Shown: in pieces, positions 46,711-56,432 of the stretch | Layout: each line of letters begins with the position of its first letter | Numbering within the stretch: the stretch's first letter is position 1 | Assembly (NCBI GenBank): GCA_030587405.1 | Contig: JAUQZD010000050.1 | Span: 130,174 to 194,173 of the forward strand | DNA length: 64,000 nucleotides | Reading direction: 5' to 3' | Source: Candidatus Freyrarchaeum guaymasense | Lineage (GTDB): Archaea; Asgardarchaeota; Jordarchaeia; Jordarchaeales; Freyrarchaeaceae | Notes under the pieces: generated by a model | The model's input: only the letters and a program-made list of their open reading frames with translations | Databases searched by the model: none | Told to the model about the DNA's origin: nothing | Position numbers and translations under genes: made by a program

Positions 46711-49434
46711 TTAAAAATTTAGAGGAGTTGAGTGGTTTGATTTAAGGGAAAAATGTTTCACTAACCTTTCTTTAGCCGCCGTTTCTTTCGAAATCTTCCT
46801 CTGATACGCTTTCTTAAGTTCATAGAGCAGGATTATAGTCGATGCCGCTAAAAGCACTGTAACCCAGTCCCGTACCGATAGGGGGAACGTCTTAAACAAT
46901 GGCTGGAGGCTGGGTACGTATATTACAAGAAGCTGCAATACGAACGAAACCATTAATGCTAGTACTAAATACTTATTCGAGAAAGGATTCAACTTAAAAA
47001 TGGAGATTTTCTCTGACCTGTAGTTTATAGCGTTGAACAGTTGAAACATTATTAAAGTTACAAATGCTAAGGCCCGGGCTTCTTCGTAATTAAAGCCGAA
47101 TTCATTCCAGAGCCTCGTGGAGTAAACAAGCAATGTTACACAGGCCATTAAAATGCCGCAGCCGGCGAGCTCCATAGCTGACCCCTTAGTTATCATGGGG
47201 GTCTTCGGGTTTCGGGGAGGCCGTTTCATTATGTCTGCCTCAGGTGGCTCCACGGATAAGGCAAGGGCTGGAAAACTATCTGTAACCAAGTTTATCCATA
47301 AGATTTGAGCTGCTGTTAAAGGCAATGGGAAGCCGAGGACCATCGCAACGAATATTGTTAAGAGCTCACCTGCATTTGTAGCAAGCAGGTAAAAAACTGA
47401 TTTCCTGATGTTTTCGTATATTGTTCGTCCTTCCTCAACTGCTGTAACTATCGTAGCGAAGTTATCATCGCTAAGTACCATGTCCGCGGCTTCCTTGGAC
47501 ACGTCTGTTCCTGTAATGCCCATTGCTACGCCTATATCCGCCTTCTTCAGTGCTGGAGCATCGTTTGCCCCGTCGCCTGTCATCGCGACCACGTGCCCCT
47601 TGTTTTTAAGGGCAGAGACTATTTTCAGCTTATGCTCGGGGGAAACGCGGGCGTAGACTGCTACGTCATCAACAACCTCTTCAAGCTCGCTGACATCCAT
47701 CTCCTCTAGTTCAACTCCTGTCAGCACTTGCTTTCCTTCCTCAAATATTCCAACCTCTCTGGCGATAGCCTCAGCCGTCCACACATTGTCTCCCGTAATC
47801 ATGACGACCTTTATTCCTGCATCCCTGCATTTCTCAACTGAATGTTTAGCCTCTTCCCTTGGAGGATCCATTATTCCAATCAATCCAAGAAATATTAAGT
47901 CATCTTCAACTTCCTCCATGCTGTACTTGCTCCGCATTTCAACTTCTTTGTATGCCACTGCCAAGACACGCAATGCCTTTTCGGCCATCACATGGTTTTC
48001 TTCTAGTATCTTGTTCCTACGCTCATCACTCATCCGTTTGATTTCACCATTTTCCATGAAGTATGAGGAAGATTCCAAGATCACTTCAGGTGCGCCTTTA
48101 ACGCAGACAATGGCACGTTCATCCATCCACTTGTTGATGGTTTCCATCCGCTTACGTTCGGGCTCAAAAGGAAACTCGTATATTCGGGGGTTTTCCTCCC
48201 TTAACCGCCTTACGTCTATTCCTAGATCTAACGCTGCTAGGAGTAATGCACCTTCAGTTGGATCTCCTATGATCAGCATGTTTCCATCTTCGCTTTTTAC
48301 CTCAGCATCGTTGCATAATGTTGCAATTTTAAATAAAAAAGATAAATGCTGCAGCTCGGTGTCGGATGTTTTTTCGACTTCTCCTTTTTTAAGGGGTATT
48401 CTCTTATCTGGAATGAAAACTTCACGTACAACCATTTCATTCTTAGTTATTGTTCCAGTCTTATCGCTGCATATAATCGTCGCGCATCCGAGGGTTTCCA
48501 CCGCAGGAAGCTTTCGAACTATAGCGTTCTTCTTCGCCATCCGCTGAACTCCCAGCGCAAGGGTGATCGTAACTATCGCCGGTAAGCTTTCAGGAACCAC
48601 AGCTACCGCGAGGCTTACAGATGCCAAGAAAAGCTCAAGCACCTCCGTTCCTCTCAGAAATCCTGCCAAAAAGATTATCCCACAAGCCATTATAACGATT
48701 AAGCCGAGTTTCCTACCGAGTTCCCCTAACCTTTTCTGAAGTGGAGTCTCTTCTTCTTCGACTGTTTGGACGAGGGTGGCGACTTTTCCTAGCTCGGTTT
48801 TCATGCCGGTAGCAACGGTAATTCCCATTCCGCGACCTTTGACGACGACGGTTCCCATATACGCCATGTTTACTCTGTCGTTAAGTGGTGTTTTCGCATC
48901 TAAAACAGCGTCCGCATTTTTTAAGACGGGAGTAGATTCGCCTGTTAACGTGGCCTCGTCAATTTGCAGGTTTAGTGTTTCAATGAGTCTTAAGTCTGCG
49001 GGTACACGGTCACCCATTTCTAGCAGAACCAGATCCCCAGGAACAATTTCTCTAGCAGGAATTTCAACCTTCTCGCCGTTACGTATAACCTTAGCGTGAG
49101 GAGCAACGAGCCTCTTTAGTGCTTCAACAGCCTGCTCCGCCTTATATTCTTGGTAAAAACCTAAAAGGGCATTCATGAGGAGGACGAAGGATATTACCCC
49201 TGCGTCAGCTAGGTCGCCTAAAACAAGAGAGATCAAAGCTGCAATTATTAAGATAAGAATTAAGAAACTTTTAAATTGGTCTAGGAACATGGTAGCCAGC
49301 GAGCGCTTACCTGCTTCCTCGATCTCGTTAAAACCGTACTCTTTAAGACGGGAGCTAGCCTCATCGGAAGTTAGCCCCTTTTCAGTTACTCTCAATTTCT
49401 TAAATGCCTCATCTATCCTGAGGGAATGCCACAT
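46711..49434 (-). CDS. P-type cation-transporting ATPase (type II, Ca2+-like)
   Basis: A 907-residue pump. The phosphorylation motif ICSDKTGTIT has its Asp near residue 320. The TGES motif is TLTGEST, the N-domain KGAPE is present, and the hinge is MTGDGANDAPALKKADIG. About ten membrane helices include VAVVPESLPAIVTITLALG in M4, whose PESLP resembles the PEGLP of SERCA/PMR1-type and Na/K pumps. Ca2+, Mn2+ or Na+ are plausible substrates. ATG 49434 gives the usual MWHSL start; ATG 49446 is an alternative. Confidence 0.92.
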   Translation of the reverse strand: MWHSLRIDEAFKKLRVTEKGLTSDEASSRLKEYGFNEIEEAGKRSLATMFLDQFKSFLILILIIAALISLVLGDLADAGVISFVLLMNALLGFYQEYKAEQAVEALKRLVAPHAKVIRNGEKVEIPAREIVPGDLVLLEMGDRVPADLRLIETLNLQIDEATLTGESTPVLKNADAVLDAKTPLNDRVNMAYMGTVVVKGRGMGITVATGMKTELGKVATLVQTVEEEETPLQKRLGELGRKLGLIVIMACGIIFLAGFLRGTEVLELFLASVSLAVAVVPESLPAIVTITLALGVQRMAKKNAIVRKLPAVETLGCATIICSDKTGTITKNEMVVREVFIPDKRIPLKKGEVEKTSDTELQHLSFLFKIATLCNDAEVKSEDGNMLIIGDPTEGALLLAALDLGIDVRRLREENPRIYEFPFEPERKRMETINKWMDERAIVCVKGAPEVILESSSYFMENGEIKRMSDERRNKILEENHVMAEKALRVLAVAYKEVEMRSKYSMEEVEDDLIFLGLIGIMDPPREEAKHSVEKCRDAGIKVVMITGDNVWTAEAIAREVGIFEEGKQVLTGVELEEMDVSELEEVVDDVAVYARVSPEHKLKIVSALKNKGHVVAMTGDGANDAPALKKADIGVAMGITGTDVSKEAADMVLSDDNFATIVTAVEEGRTIYENIRKSVFYLLATNAGELLTIFVAMVLGFPLPLTAAQILWINLVTDSFPALALSVEPPEADIMKRPPRNPKTPMITKGSAMELAGCGILMACVTLLVYSTRLWNEFGFNYEEARALAFVTLIMFQLFNAINYRSEKISIFKLNPFSNKYLVLALMVSFVLQLLVIYVPSLQPLFKTFPLSVRDWVTVLLAASTIILLYELKKAYQRKISKETAAKERLVKHFSLKSNHSTPLNF

Positions 49435-49696
49435 GACAGCCATCACAATTCTACTCCCTATTACATTACTTCTCCTAATCCTAATTAGGGAAGCAACGTC
49501 CTGTCAACCATTTGTTAAACCGAAGTTAAAACAGGAGATTACTTTTCAGCATGGCAGCCGTCAATTAAGAACCTTCCGACGTTTACTAAAAAATTTTACC
49601 ATTAATGCCTTGCTACATGAGTTTGCTTCCTACATCTGACTTCCTTCCTAATTCTTAACGTTTTACGTTTTTCATTTTGCTGAGGGAGCTTATTAA

Positions 49697-49804
49697 ATGC
49701 AAAACATAGAGACAGAAGAAAATGTGAGTGGGGTAATATTGTTGATTGGTCTTTCCAACGATGAATTAGCAATCGTAGGTGAAAGTTCAGATGCAGAAGG
49801 GTAA
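49697..49804 (+). CDS. Possible small ORF upstream of the Trm112-like gene
   Basis: An ATG preceded by GAGGGAG (49682-49688) opens a 35-codon acidic ORF with a short hydrophobic centre (GVILLIGLS). It ends with TAA at 49802. After that single stop, the same frame is open all the way into the Trm112-like protein at 49904. I recognise no family. It could be a real short peptide, a leader, or chance. The rest of 49447-49696 holds no gene that I can see. Confidence 0.25.
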   Translation: MQNIETEENVSGVILLIGLSNDELAIVGESSDAEG

Positions 49805-49903
49805 CAGGCGGCAAGGCAACGATACGAAACCTTTTTAGGAAAGTCCGCGGTTAAGGACTTCGTAATTCTGCAATGTTCGAGTTGCTTAGTAGGGGGAGCA
49901 AGA

Positions 49904-50497
49904 ATGCGGTTGTGGTTGCTCGACATTTTGGCATGTCCGGCTGATGGATGCAAATATTATCCCCTTAAGCTTTCAATTTTCGAGTGGGAGCGCGACGACG
50001 AGAAACGCATATCCAGTGTGGCTAAAGGCTACGTTTCTGGTGACGTGAAAGCGATTAAGAAGGAATTGAAGGACAACGTGAAAATTGATGAAGAAAAGGG
50101 CGTCATTGAGGACGAATTAGTTAGGAAGCCTCTTGACGTCAAAAAATACGTTGACGCCTTCAAGGAAAAGATAGAGAGTATATTTAAGCATATAACGGAT
50201 CTAACAGGAGCATCATCTGAGCTTATAACAGACATCGTAAACTTTAGGGCTCCCGCAAAGTTGGACGAGAAGCTTGAGAACATGGTGTACTTGGCGAACT
50301 GGCTTGCGTTTAAAGTTAACGTGAAAAGCGGCGTTTTGATTTGTGAGAAGTGTGGAAGGTGGTATCCAATCATTGAAACAATACCGCACATGTTACCAGA
50401 TGACCTTCGTAACAAGAAGGAGGACAAGGAGTTTCTAATGGAATGGAAAGATAAGCTCCCAGAGAGGATCTTAAAGTCAGAGGGGATAACAACATAA
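49904..50497 (+). CDS. Trm112-like zinc-binding protein
   Basis: A 197-residue protein with a Trm112 fold: MRLWLLDILACPADGC starts the zinc knuckle, which is completed late in the chain by CEKCGRWYPI, followed by the typical IETIPHMLP. The ~110-residue helical insertion between the halves is normal in archaeal members. Trm112 stabilises and activates several S-adenosylmethionine-dependent methyltransferases acting on tRNA, rRNA and release factor. The ATG has GGGGGAG six bases upstream. It is convergent with the HDAC-family gene. Confidence 0.85.
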   Translation: MRLWLLDILACPADGCKYYPLKLSIFEWERDDEKRISSVAKGYVSGDVKAIKKELKDNVKIDEEKGVIEDELVRKPLDVKKYVDAFKEKIESIFKHITDLTGASSELITDIVNFRAPAKLDEKLENMVYLANWLAFKVNVKSGVLICEKCGRWYPIIETIPHMLPDDLRNKKEDKEFLMEWKDKLPERILKSEGITT

Positions 50498-50552
50498 CAC
50501 TAAGAGATAAGGAGAAGGATTTAAGAGATAAAAATGATAAAAAAGCTTCCCC

Positions 50553-51722
50553 CTAAAATAGGGGAGCATGGGAGGATATTGTTTTTTTAACGGAGTTAAC
50601 TATGCCTTTAACTACTGTTAGTATTTTTTCTCTCTCGTATGAGAGAGGAGGCCTTTCATTGTCATACATGCTCTCGGGTTCGTGGGGGGTTTCTCCTATT
50701 TCAAGAGCGTTTCTTACGTAAAGCTCCCTCCAGAAGTACGGGGTCTCCTTTGGAGGGGTTACACCTAGGATCTTACACGTAATTAACGTCCATGCCTTAG
50801 CTACGCACCCTATTTCGTATCCTCCTCCACCGAGAAGAATGAGTTTTCCTCCGGTTGTCTTATGGGCAAGATCGTGGAGGATTTCGATTATCTTCTCGTA
50901 GCAATCCAAACTTACAGCTTCCGTCGTTAGCGGATCTCTAAAGTGTGTGTCGACGCCGCATTGCTGGATTATTATTTCTGGCTTATAGGATTCTACTAGC
51001 GGGGGAACTATTTCCTTGTACGCATAAAGGTATGCTTCCGTAAAGGTGTATGGAGGCAGAGGAACATTAACAGAGTACCCCCTTCCCTCTCCAGCCCCAA
51101 CCTCTTCGATGAAGCCACTTCCAGGGTAAAGGAATCGCCCATCTTCGTGAAAAGACACCGTAAGAACACTAGGATCCGAGTAGAATACTTCCTGCGTTCC
51201 ATCTGCATGATGACAATCTATATCTACGATCATTATTCTTTTAAATCCATGCTTCTTTTGGAGGTACCTTGCTGTTATTGCCACATCATTGAAAATGCAG
51301 AAGCCTGCAGCTCGGTCCCTAGCAGCATGGTGAAGCCCTCCCCCTATGTTGAACGAGTGGAGGACGCGGCCACCGACAATCAGCTCAGCGGCTTTAATGG
51401 ATCCGCCTACGATGAGGGACGATGCTTCAAACATCCCCCTGAAAGCAGGGGTGTCACCGTAGTCAAGGTATCCTCTACCCAACTTGTCCATTTCCTTAAC
51501 GCGCTGGAGGTATGCGTCACTATGAACCAGTTTGAGCTCGTCTAGGCTCGCCATTCTGGGCTCAACGAGCACTAGGTCAGGATGATCTAGGAGGCCTATT
51601 TCCCTCATGAGTTCTACTGTAAGCTTGAGTCTCTGAGGACGTAGAGGATGGCTTTTCCCTAGGAAATACTTTAAGTATTCGTCGGAATAGACTAGAGCAA
51701 CCTTTCCAGTCAAAGGCAACAC
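50553..51722 (-). CDS. Histone deacetylase-family (AcuC-like) protein
   Basis: A 389-residue zinc-dependent deacetylase. Catalytic motifs are GGGLHHAARDRAAGFC (active-site His pair), IDCHHADGTQEVFY (zinc ligands Asp and His) and GVDTHFRDPL (third zinc Asp). A late glycine-rich LLGGGGYE follows. Candidate substrates are acetylated Alba or other proteins, acetyl-polyamines, or acetyl-CoA synthetase as for AcuC. The Alba gene at 62.5 kb makes the first an attractive but untested idea. Confidence 0.9.
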   Translation of the reverse strand: MLPLTGKVALVYSDEYLKYFLGKSHPLRPQRLKLTVELMREIGLLDHPDLVLVEPRMASLDELKLVHSDAYLQRVKEMDKLGRGYLDYGDTPAFRGMFEASSLIVGGSIKAAELIVGGRVLHSFNIGGGLHHAARDRAAGFCIFNDVAITARYLQKKHGFKRIMIVDIDCHHADGTQEVFYSDPSVLTVSFHEDGRFLYPGSGFIEEVGAGEGRGYSVNVPLPPYTFTEAYLYAYKEIVPPLVESYKPEIIIQQCGVDTHFRDPLTTEAVSLDCYEKIIEILHDLAHKTTGGKLILLGGGGYEIGCVAKAWTLITCKILGVTPPKETPYFWRELYVRNALEIGETPHEPESMYDNERPPLSYEREKILTVVKGIVNSVKKTISSHAPLF

Positions 51723-51786
51723 CCGCCATCCTCCTGAACTTTTAAAAGACTACCTTAATAAGCTTACGTTGGTGGAGGTGGTGGAA

Positions 51787-52338
51787 ATGGACAGAGGGGA
51801 GGCCTTATCGCTCGTTAAAGAGCATGTTAAGAATCCGAGGCATTTCAAGCATGTGTTAGCCGTTGAGGCTATTATGAGGGAAATTGCTAGGGAGGTTGGA
51901 GGGGACGAGGAGAAGTGGGGGTTAGTGGGGCTATTACATGACCTTGACTTCGACTTGACTGAGGGTAACCCTGAAAAGCACACTCAGATAGCAAGTGAGA
52001 TCCTAAAAGGCAAGGTTTCAGACGACATCATCAGAGCGATCAGGTCCCATAACTTCGAACATACCGGGGAGAAGCCGGAGACGCTCCTCGAGAAATTCTT
52101 GGTGGCATCTGATGCAGTATCGGGGTTGATAGTGGCTACAGCGTTGGTTATGCCGGGTAAGAAGCTTGAAGAGGTGAAAGTTAAAAGTTTAAAGAAAAAG
52201 TTTAAGGCGAAGGATTTTGCACGTGGTGTTGACCGAGAGAGAATCCTTTTCTGTGAGGATGCAGGAATGCCGCTTGACAAGTTTCTAGAAGTTGCCTTAA
52301 GAGGGATGAAGAAGATAGCAGAGCAAATAGGGCTTTAA
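51787..52338 (+). CDS. HD-domain phosphohydrolase
   Basis: A 183-residue HD-superfamily protein. The metal-binding set is FKHVLAVEAIMREIA (His), GLLHDLDFD (His-Asp) and a later Asp in LVASDAVSG. Such enzymes hydrolyse nucleotides or cyclic nucleotides. The substrate is unknown. ATG 51787 is preceded by GGTGGAGGTGG and is preferred over TTG 51769. It is divergent from the HDAC-family gene and convergent with the UspA gene. Confidence 0.85.
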   Translation: MDRGEALSLVKEHVKNPRHFKHVLAVEAIMREIAREVGGDEEKWGLVGLLHDLDFDLTEGNPEKHTQIASEILKGKVSDDIIRAIRSHNFEHTGEKPETLLEKFLVASDAVSGLIVATALVMPGKKLEEVKVKSLKKKFKAKDFARGVDRERILFCEDAGMPLDKFLEVALRGMKKIAEQIGL

Positions 52339-52365
52339 TCCTTCCAAAGGGAAAGAAGAAGGGAG

Positions 52366-52800
52366 TTAGTGAACTACAAGCACGTCCCTTTTACTCCACC
52401 TGATCACCTTCTGAGCCGTGCTTCCCAGAACGATCCTTTTCACCCCAGTTAGCCCTCTTGTTCCCATAACTATTAGGTCTACGTTTTCTGTCTCGGACAC
52501 GTCAACAATAGTATCTGCTGGGTCACCGAAGAGAACTAGCTTCACAACGTCTTCCACGCCTTTTCTTTTAGCTTTCTCCTCAGCTTCACCCAGCATCTTC
52601 TCGGCTGACTGGCTTAAGTAGCTTTTCACTAGGTCGTATGATGATTCCGAGTAGTTCTTTACTATCTCAAAATCTTCGGTTTTAATAACATTCAGGAGGA
52701 TAAGTTGGGAGCCACATAACTTTGCAAACTCTATTGCCTTTTCTAACGCACGCTCCGCGGTCTCCGAGCCATCCAACGCTACAAGCATTTTCTTATACAT
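52366..52800 (-). CDS. Universal stress protein UspA family
   Basis: A 144-residue nucleotide-binding stress protein. It begins KMLVALDGSETAERAL and ends with the ATP-binding motif MGTRGLTGVKRIVLGSTAQ then VLVVH. ATG 52800 with GGAGGG six bases upstream is the start; the frame is open from 52833. It is a stand-alone gene. Function beyond stress response cannot be read from the sequence. Confidence 0.9.
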   Translation of the reverse strand: MYKKMLVALDGSETAERALEKAIEFAKLCGSQLILLNVIKTEDFEIVKNYSESSYDLVKSYLSQSAEKMLGEAEEKAKRKGVEDVVKLVLFGDPADTIVDVSETENVDLIVMGTRGLTGVKRIVLGSTAQKVIRWSKRDVLVVH

Positions 52801-52898
52801 CTTAGACCCTCCAGAGAAACAGGATAAAGGCAATTTAAAGATTTAATTCCCAGAAGAAGGGTTTTCCTATTTAAATTTTGTAGGATCGGCGAGCGCGG

Positions 52899-53174
52899 CT
52901 ATCCACCATGAGTAACTGCTAAAAGGGTTATCACGTCTCCATCACGTACAATGGTTTCCAATCCTCGAAGTAGCCTTACATCTTTGTCGTTAAGCAGGAC
53001 GAGTATCCCGGGTGCGATTTTCTCGCCTTCAATTATCATGTCACGTAAACGTTGCCCTTTAAAAGCAGCTAGGAGCACATCCCTGACTGTGCCCCCATCG
53101 TTAACCTTTACCTCCAAGATAGAAGTGTTGAGTGCCCTTGCTAGTGACGGGAAAAGCTTTAACTTGACCTTCAC
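52899..53174 (-). CDS. Ubiquitin-like sulfur carrier (MoaD/ThiS/SAMP family)
   Basis: A 91-residue beta-grasp protein ending in the Gly-Gly needed for adenylation by an E1-like enzyme (VTHGG, then stop). LLRGLETIVRDGDVITLL is typical of MoaD-type proteins. It could donate sulfur for molybdopterin or tRNA thiolation, or be conjugated to proteins like the SAMPs. GTG 53174 with GAGGG upstream is the start; the frame is open from 53249. No molybdopterin genes are adjacent. Confidence 0.85.
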   Translation of the reverse strand: MKVKLKLFPSLARALNTSILEVKVNDGGTVRDVLLAAFKGQRLRDMIIEGEKIAPGILVLLNDKDVRLLRGLETIVRDGDVITLLAVTHGG

Positions 53175-53320
53175 CGTGAAACCCTCGTAGATGTTAACCC
53201 CCTTGAAAGTGGTGGGTGACAGTGCGTCGGGGGAGATGCATTTCATCATGGCCTGAAGGCTCCGTCCAGGTCAGTTTCCCTCATCCGCATGAACCCTTAT
53301 AGATGGAGGGCTAATAAAAG

Positions 53321-54514
53321 TTAGCGGTTTCCAATAATTTTCCTTTTTATCAGGTTTAGTGCGACAAGAGGCAACGCGTCCATAATCACCTTCTTGCAAC
53401 TTTTGCGTCCAATAATTAAGTCAGAAATTACTCTTTGTAGGCTGGATGATGAAGTATTCACTACGCCGCTTCTTCTTTCCATGAAAAAGTTTCTAAGCCA
53501 TAAGCTCCACTTCATGTCGCTTCCAATCTCTGCTTTAAGCCGCCTGTCGTACTGTTCCATGCGCTTCTCTGAGGGGTTTTCCTCCTCATACGCTTTAACC
53601 ACCACCTCGGCTCCAATTAAGCCGCTTTTCATTCCATAATACATTCCCTCCCCCGTAATTGAGGACACCGCCCCAGCAGCGTCGCCAACAACGATAGTCC
53701 TCCACCCAGAGATTTTACCCATTATTCCGGAGAGGGGAACTAAGGCTGCTTCAAAACGTAGAATTTCTCCTCCTCTCAGTTTAGGGGAGGATAAAGGATG
53801 CTTACTAAAAAGATAGTCTAAGTATTTCTTTAGGGGGGAGGTGACCTTTGACAGTAGGGCTCCTACACCAATGACTACCACGTTTCTCCTTGGGAACATC
53901 CATCCATAACCGAATGGTGAAATATCGCTACCATAATAGAAATGATTTCTATATCCGAAAACTTCATTCACCCTCTCCTCGTTCATCCTCACTAAGTACT
54001 GGACGCAAAGTCCAAGCTGATCTTTCCGCCACCGCCAACCCATTACTCTTCTTGCAAGGGAATGTACTCCATCAGCAAAAACGACGAACTCGGATATGTA
54101 ATCTCTTTTCCCGGTGCCTTTAACGTAGTCGTCATCTACGTAAACATTTAATATTCTCTCCTTGGTTACAATAGTGCCTCCAGCCTCCTCAACCCTTTCA
54201 GCGAGATAACGCCCTAAACCACTTCGATCCACGTTTCCTCCTACCCTCTCATTATAGTCGACGTGAAAGCATCCCTCTCTTAGCGCCACGAGAACGCCAT
54301 AGATTTCCCTTTCAACCACCTTGGGGCTTATCCTAAATTCTCTTAAGGCCCTCTCGGTCAGCATGCCTCCACATGGCTTATCCTTGTTAGGAGTCTCGTT
54401 CTTGTCGGCTACCACTACACTCAACCCTGCCTTAGCGAGACGCTCAGCACATATTAATCCGGCAGGACCGCCGCCGACAACTAAAACGTCACATTTCAAG
54501 GGTATATCCCTCAA
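53321..54514 (-). CDS. Geranylgeranyl reductase-family FAD protein
   Basis: A 397-residue flavoprotein. The dinucleotide fold VLVVGGGPAGLICAERLA is at the N terminus and the second FAD motif IVVGDAAGAVSSITGEGMY lies near residue 280. These enzymes saturate the isoprenoid chains of archaeal membrane lipids or of menaquinone and chlorophyll, so a role in lipid hydrogenation is likely. The TTG start overlaps the stop of the nucleoside phosphorylase gene as TTGA, so the two are coupled. Confidence 0.88.
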   Translation of the reverse strand: MRDIPLKCDVLVVGGGPAGLICAERLAKAGLSVVVADKNETPNKDKPCGGMLTERALREFRISPKVVEREIYGVLVALREGCFHVDYNERVGGNVDRSGLGRYLAERVEEAGGTIVTKERILNVYVDDDYVKGTGKRDYISEFVVFADGVHSLARRVMGWRWRKDQLGLCVQYLVRMNEERVNEVFGYRNHFYYGSDISPFGYGWMFPRRNVVVIGVGALLSKVTSPLKKYLDYLFSKHPLSSPKLRGGEILRFEAALVPLSGIMGKISGWRTIVVGDAAGAVSSITGEGMYYGMKSGLIGAEVVVKAYEEENPSEKRMEQYDRRLKAEIGSDMKWSLWLRNFFMERRSGVVNTSSSSLQRVISDLIIGRKSCKKVIMDALPLVALNLIKRKIIGNR

Positions 54515-55263
54515 ATACTTATTCTTGACAAGGCTTCAAGCCCTACGCTCACTGCAAGATCCAATCCTTCAAAGACCTCTTTCTTAGTAATAGAGTTGAA
54601 AAGGCGTTTCCCAGCTATGGGATTGTCGCTAACCGACATGATAGAGCCACATTTGATCCCGTGTATTCCGCCGACCGTGAATAGGGCTGATGTTTCCATG
54701 TCGATGCCTATACACTCCAAGCCTATGGCTTCCTCTAATAACTCCTTGGTCTCCCTGAAAAGCGCATCGGTCGTCCATACATGTCCAACGTGAAATCTAA
54801 TGTTTCTCTCAGAAGCACACTTAGAAAGTAGTTGTGTTATGCTTCTGTCACCTTCCACAAAGCCCTCCTTAACGTAATGCTTGGTTGTGCCGTCCCCTGT
54901 GTAGGCTTTATCGGCTACTAGTAAATCGCCCAGCCTTATGTTCCGCCTGAGGGCGCCTGCAAAATCGCTTCTTACAATAGCTCGGACACGTGCCATTTGA
55001 AGTGCTTCGACAACAACTGCCGTTGCGGGGCAGCCAATTCCTGTCGGCACAACAGAAACGGGTACGCCTTCATAGTAGCCACGAAACGTTTCTCCTCTCT
55101 CCTCTACTCTCTCCAACATTTGCACTGCTCTTTGTGTTGCAATTTTGGTTGCTGTCAGAAGAACCCTCTTTTCAACCTTACCTGGACGGCAACCTAGGAT
55201 AGCATATACCATCCTAGCCTCTCGAGGAAGAAGTCTTGCAAGTCTAATAGCGTATTTTAGCAT
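54511..55263 (-). CDS. Nucleoside phosphorylase (uridine/purine phosphorylase family)
   Basis: A 250-residue PNP/UDP family enzyme that splits nucleosides with phosphate. The motif VPTGIGCPATAVVVEALQMA carries the family's phosphate/ribose-binding region, and the later GIDMETSALFTVGGIHG holds the Met-Glu ribose-binding pair. The arrangement is closest to uridine phosphorylase. It is the first of a two-gene overlap with the geranylgeranyl reductase gene, with no obvious metabolic link. Confidence 0.88.
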   Translation of the reverse strand: MLKYAIRLARLLPREARMVYAILGCRPGKVEKRVLLTATKIATQRAVQMLERVEERGETFRGYYEGVPVSVVPTGIGCPATAVVVEALQMARVRAIVRSDFAGALRRNIRLGDLLVADKAYTGDGTTKHYVKEGFVEGDRSITQLLSKCASERNIRFHVGHVWTTDALFRETKELLEEAIGLECIGIDMETSALFTVGGIHGIKCGSIMSVSDNPIAGKRLFNSITKKEVFEGLDLAVSVGLEALSRISI

Positions 55264-55352
55264 TCTTCCACGCCTCAGCCCTAAAAAACCATTTTGGCAC
55301 CTTGCTAATTAAATGATTTACCGTTTTAACGTTTCCAAATAAAAAAAGAGAG

Positions 55353-56207
55353 TTAAAGGATGAAGGAGAGGAGAAGTTTTACTTCGTCACCGAATACTCC
55401 TGACAAGAATATGAACTGGCGAAGTATTCTTTCTGGCTCCGAGAATTGCGGTATCCTGCCTAAGAGGCCATGCAGGGTTGCGCTTATAACGTCAAAGTAC
55501 ATGGCAGCCAGGAGGGAGATGTACACTGCAGACATGATGGAGGTTAGCAGCATGAAGAGGCAGAACGGTCTTTTCACTATTCCTCCTTTAAAGTATGCGA
55601 GTAAGACCGCTGCCATGAGCACCGTGAGAACTAACGCGTGTATAGCGTACTGTCCTTCAACCGTAGCCAGTACTATTATCACCGTGAATAATATGGATGA
55701 GGTTGTAACTGCCATGTAGTCGGTTCTTGAAAGCTCTTCTTCTCCTCTGAACCAAGATTCAAGCAGGATGCCGCCGATCATCAGTCCGAAGAACCCTGTG
55801 TAAATAAGCTGGTGGCCTAGCATCTCGTCGAAGTAGTATGTCGGCGTGTAAAGGGAATAGAGGTAAATGATGGCTTCTGGGTTCGTGGCAACCTTGGGGG
55901 TTATGAAGAGCATAAACTCGTTTTCAGCCATCAGAACTTCTATGTGGTTGGCTGTGAAGTGCATTCCGTAACCTACGAAGAAGATCATCAAGGAAAGTAT
56001 GAGCAGAAGGTCTAAAAGAATTCCTCGCTTCCCAGTTTTAGACGTGCCCTCCGAGAGCACTCTGTAAAAACCATAGAACATTAAAGTGATGTATGGCCCC
56101 TGGATAAGAAGGTCAAACCAGCCCCCAAAGCCTCCAAAGTTTGCCGCTAGCGATATTAAGAAGAACGAGCCGATCAGTATGATGCTCCATTTAGCTATCT
56201 TGTTCAA
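55353..56207 (-). CDS. Multi-spanning membrane protein, unknown family
   Basis: A 284-residue protein with about seven hydrophobic segments, beginning near residue 8 (WSIILIGSFFLISLA) and including a helix around 175-195 (SSILFTVIIVLATVE). I cannot assign a family. Charged loops are short. It has no neighbours on its strand within 89 bp and stands between the nucleoside phosphorylase gene and a divergent small helical protein gene. Confidence 0.6.
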   Translation of the reverse strand: MNKIAKWSIILIGSFFLISLAANFGGFGGWFDLLIQGPYITLMFYGFYRVLSEGTSKTGKRGILLDLLLILSLMIFFVGYGMHFTANHIEVLMAENEFMLFITPKVATNPEAIIYLYSLYTPTYYFDEMLGHQLIYTGFFGLMIGGILLESWFRGEEELSRTDYMAVTTSSILFTVIIVLATVEGQYAIHALVLTVLMAAVLLAYFKGGIVKRPFCLFMLLTSIMSAVYISLLAAMYFDVISATLHGLLGRIPQFSEPERILRQFIFLSGVFGDEVKLLLSFIL

Positions 56208-56432
56208 TGTTTAACCTCCCTTTCCGTAGTAAAGAACCTGTTGCTGAAAAGGTGAATTTTAGTGTTTCGACTGTGTTAGAGAGGCGGTATTCCGGGACAG
56301 ATGCTCCACGGTGATTTGCAAGAGATTAGGGTGATGCTTCTGAGTCCGAGAGGAGAAGAAAAAGATAAAACCAATATATGTTGTAGATGTTAGTTTAACT
56401 TGGATAGGAGTATGGTTTTTGGAGAGGGTGGG

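Noticed and set aside
49175..49639. A 154-codon ORF antisense to the P-type ATPase start
   Set aside because: It overlaps a well-conserved gene on the other strand and has no recognisable domain.
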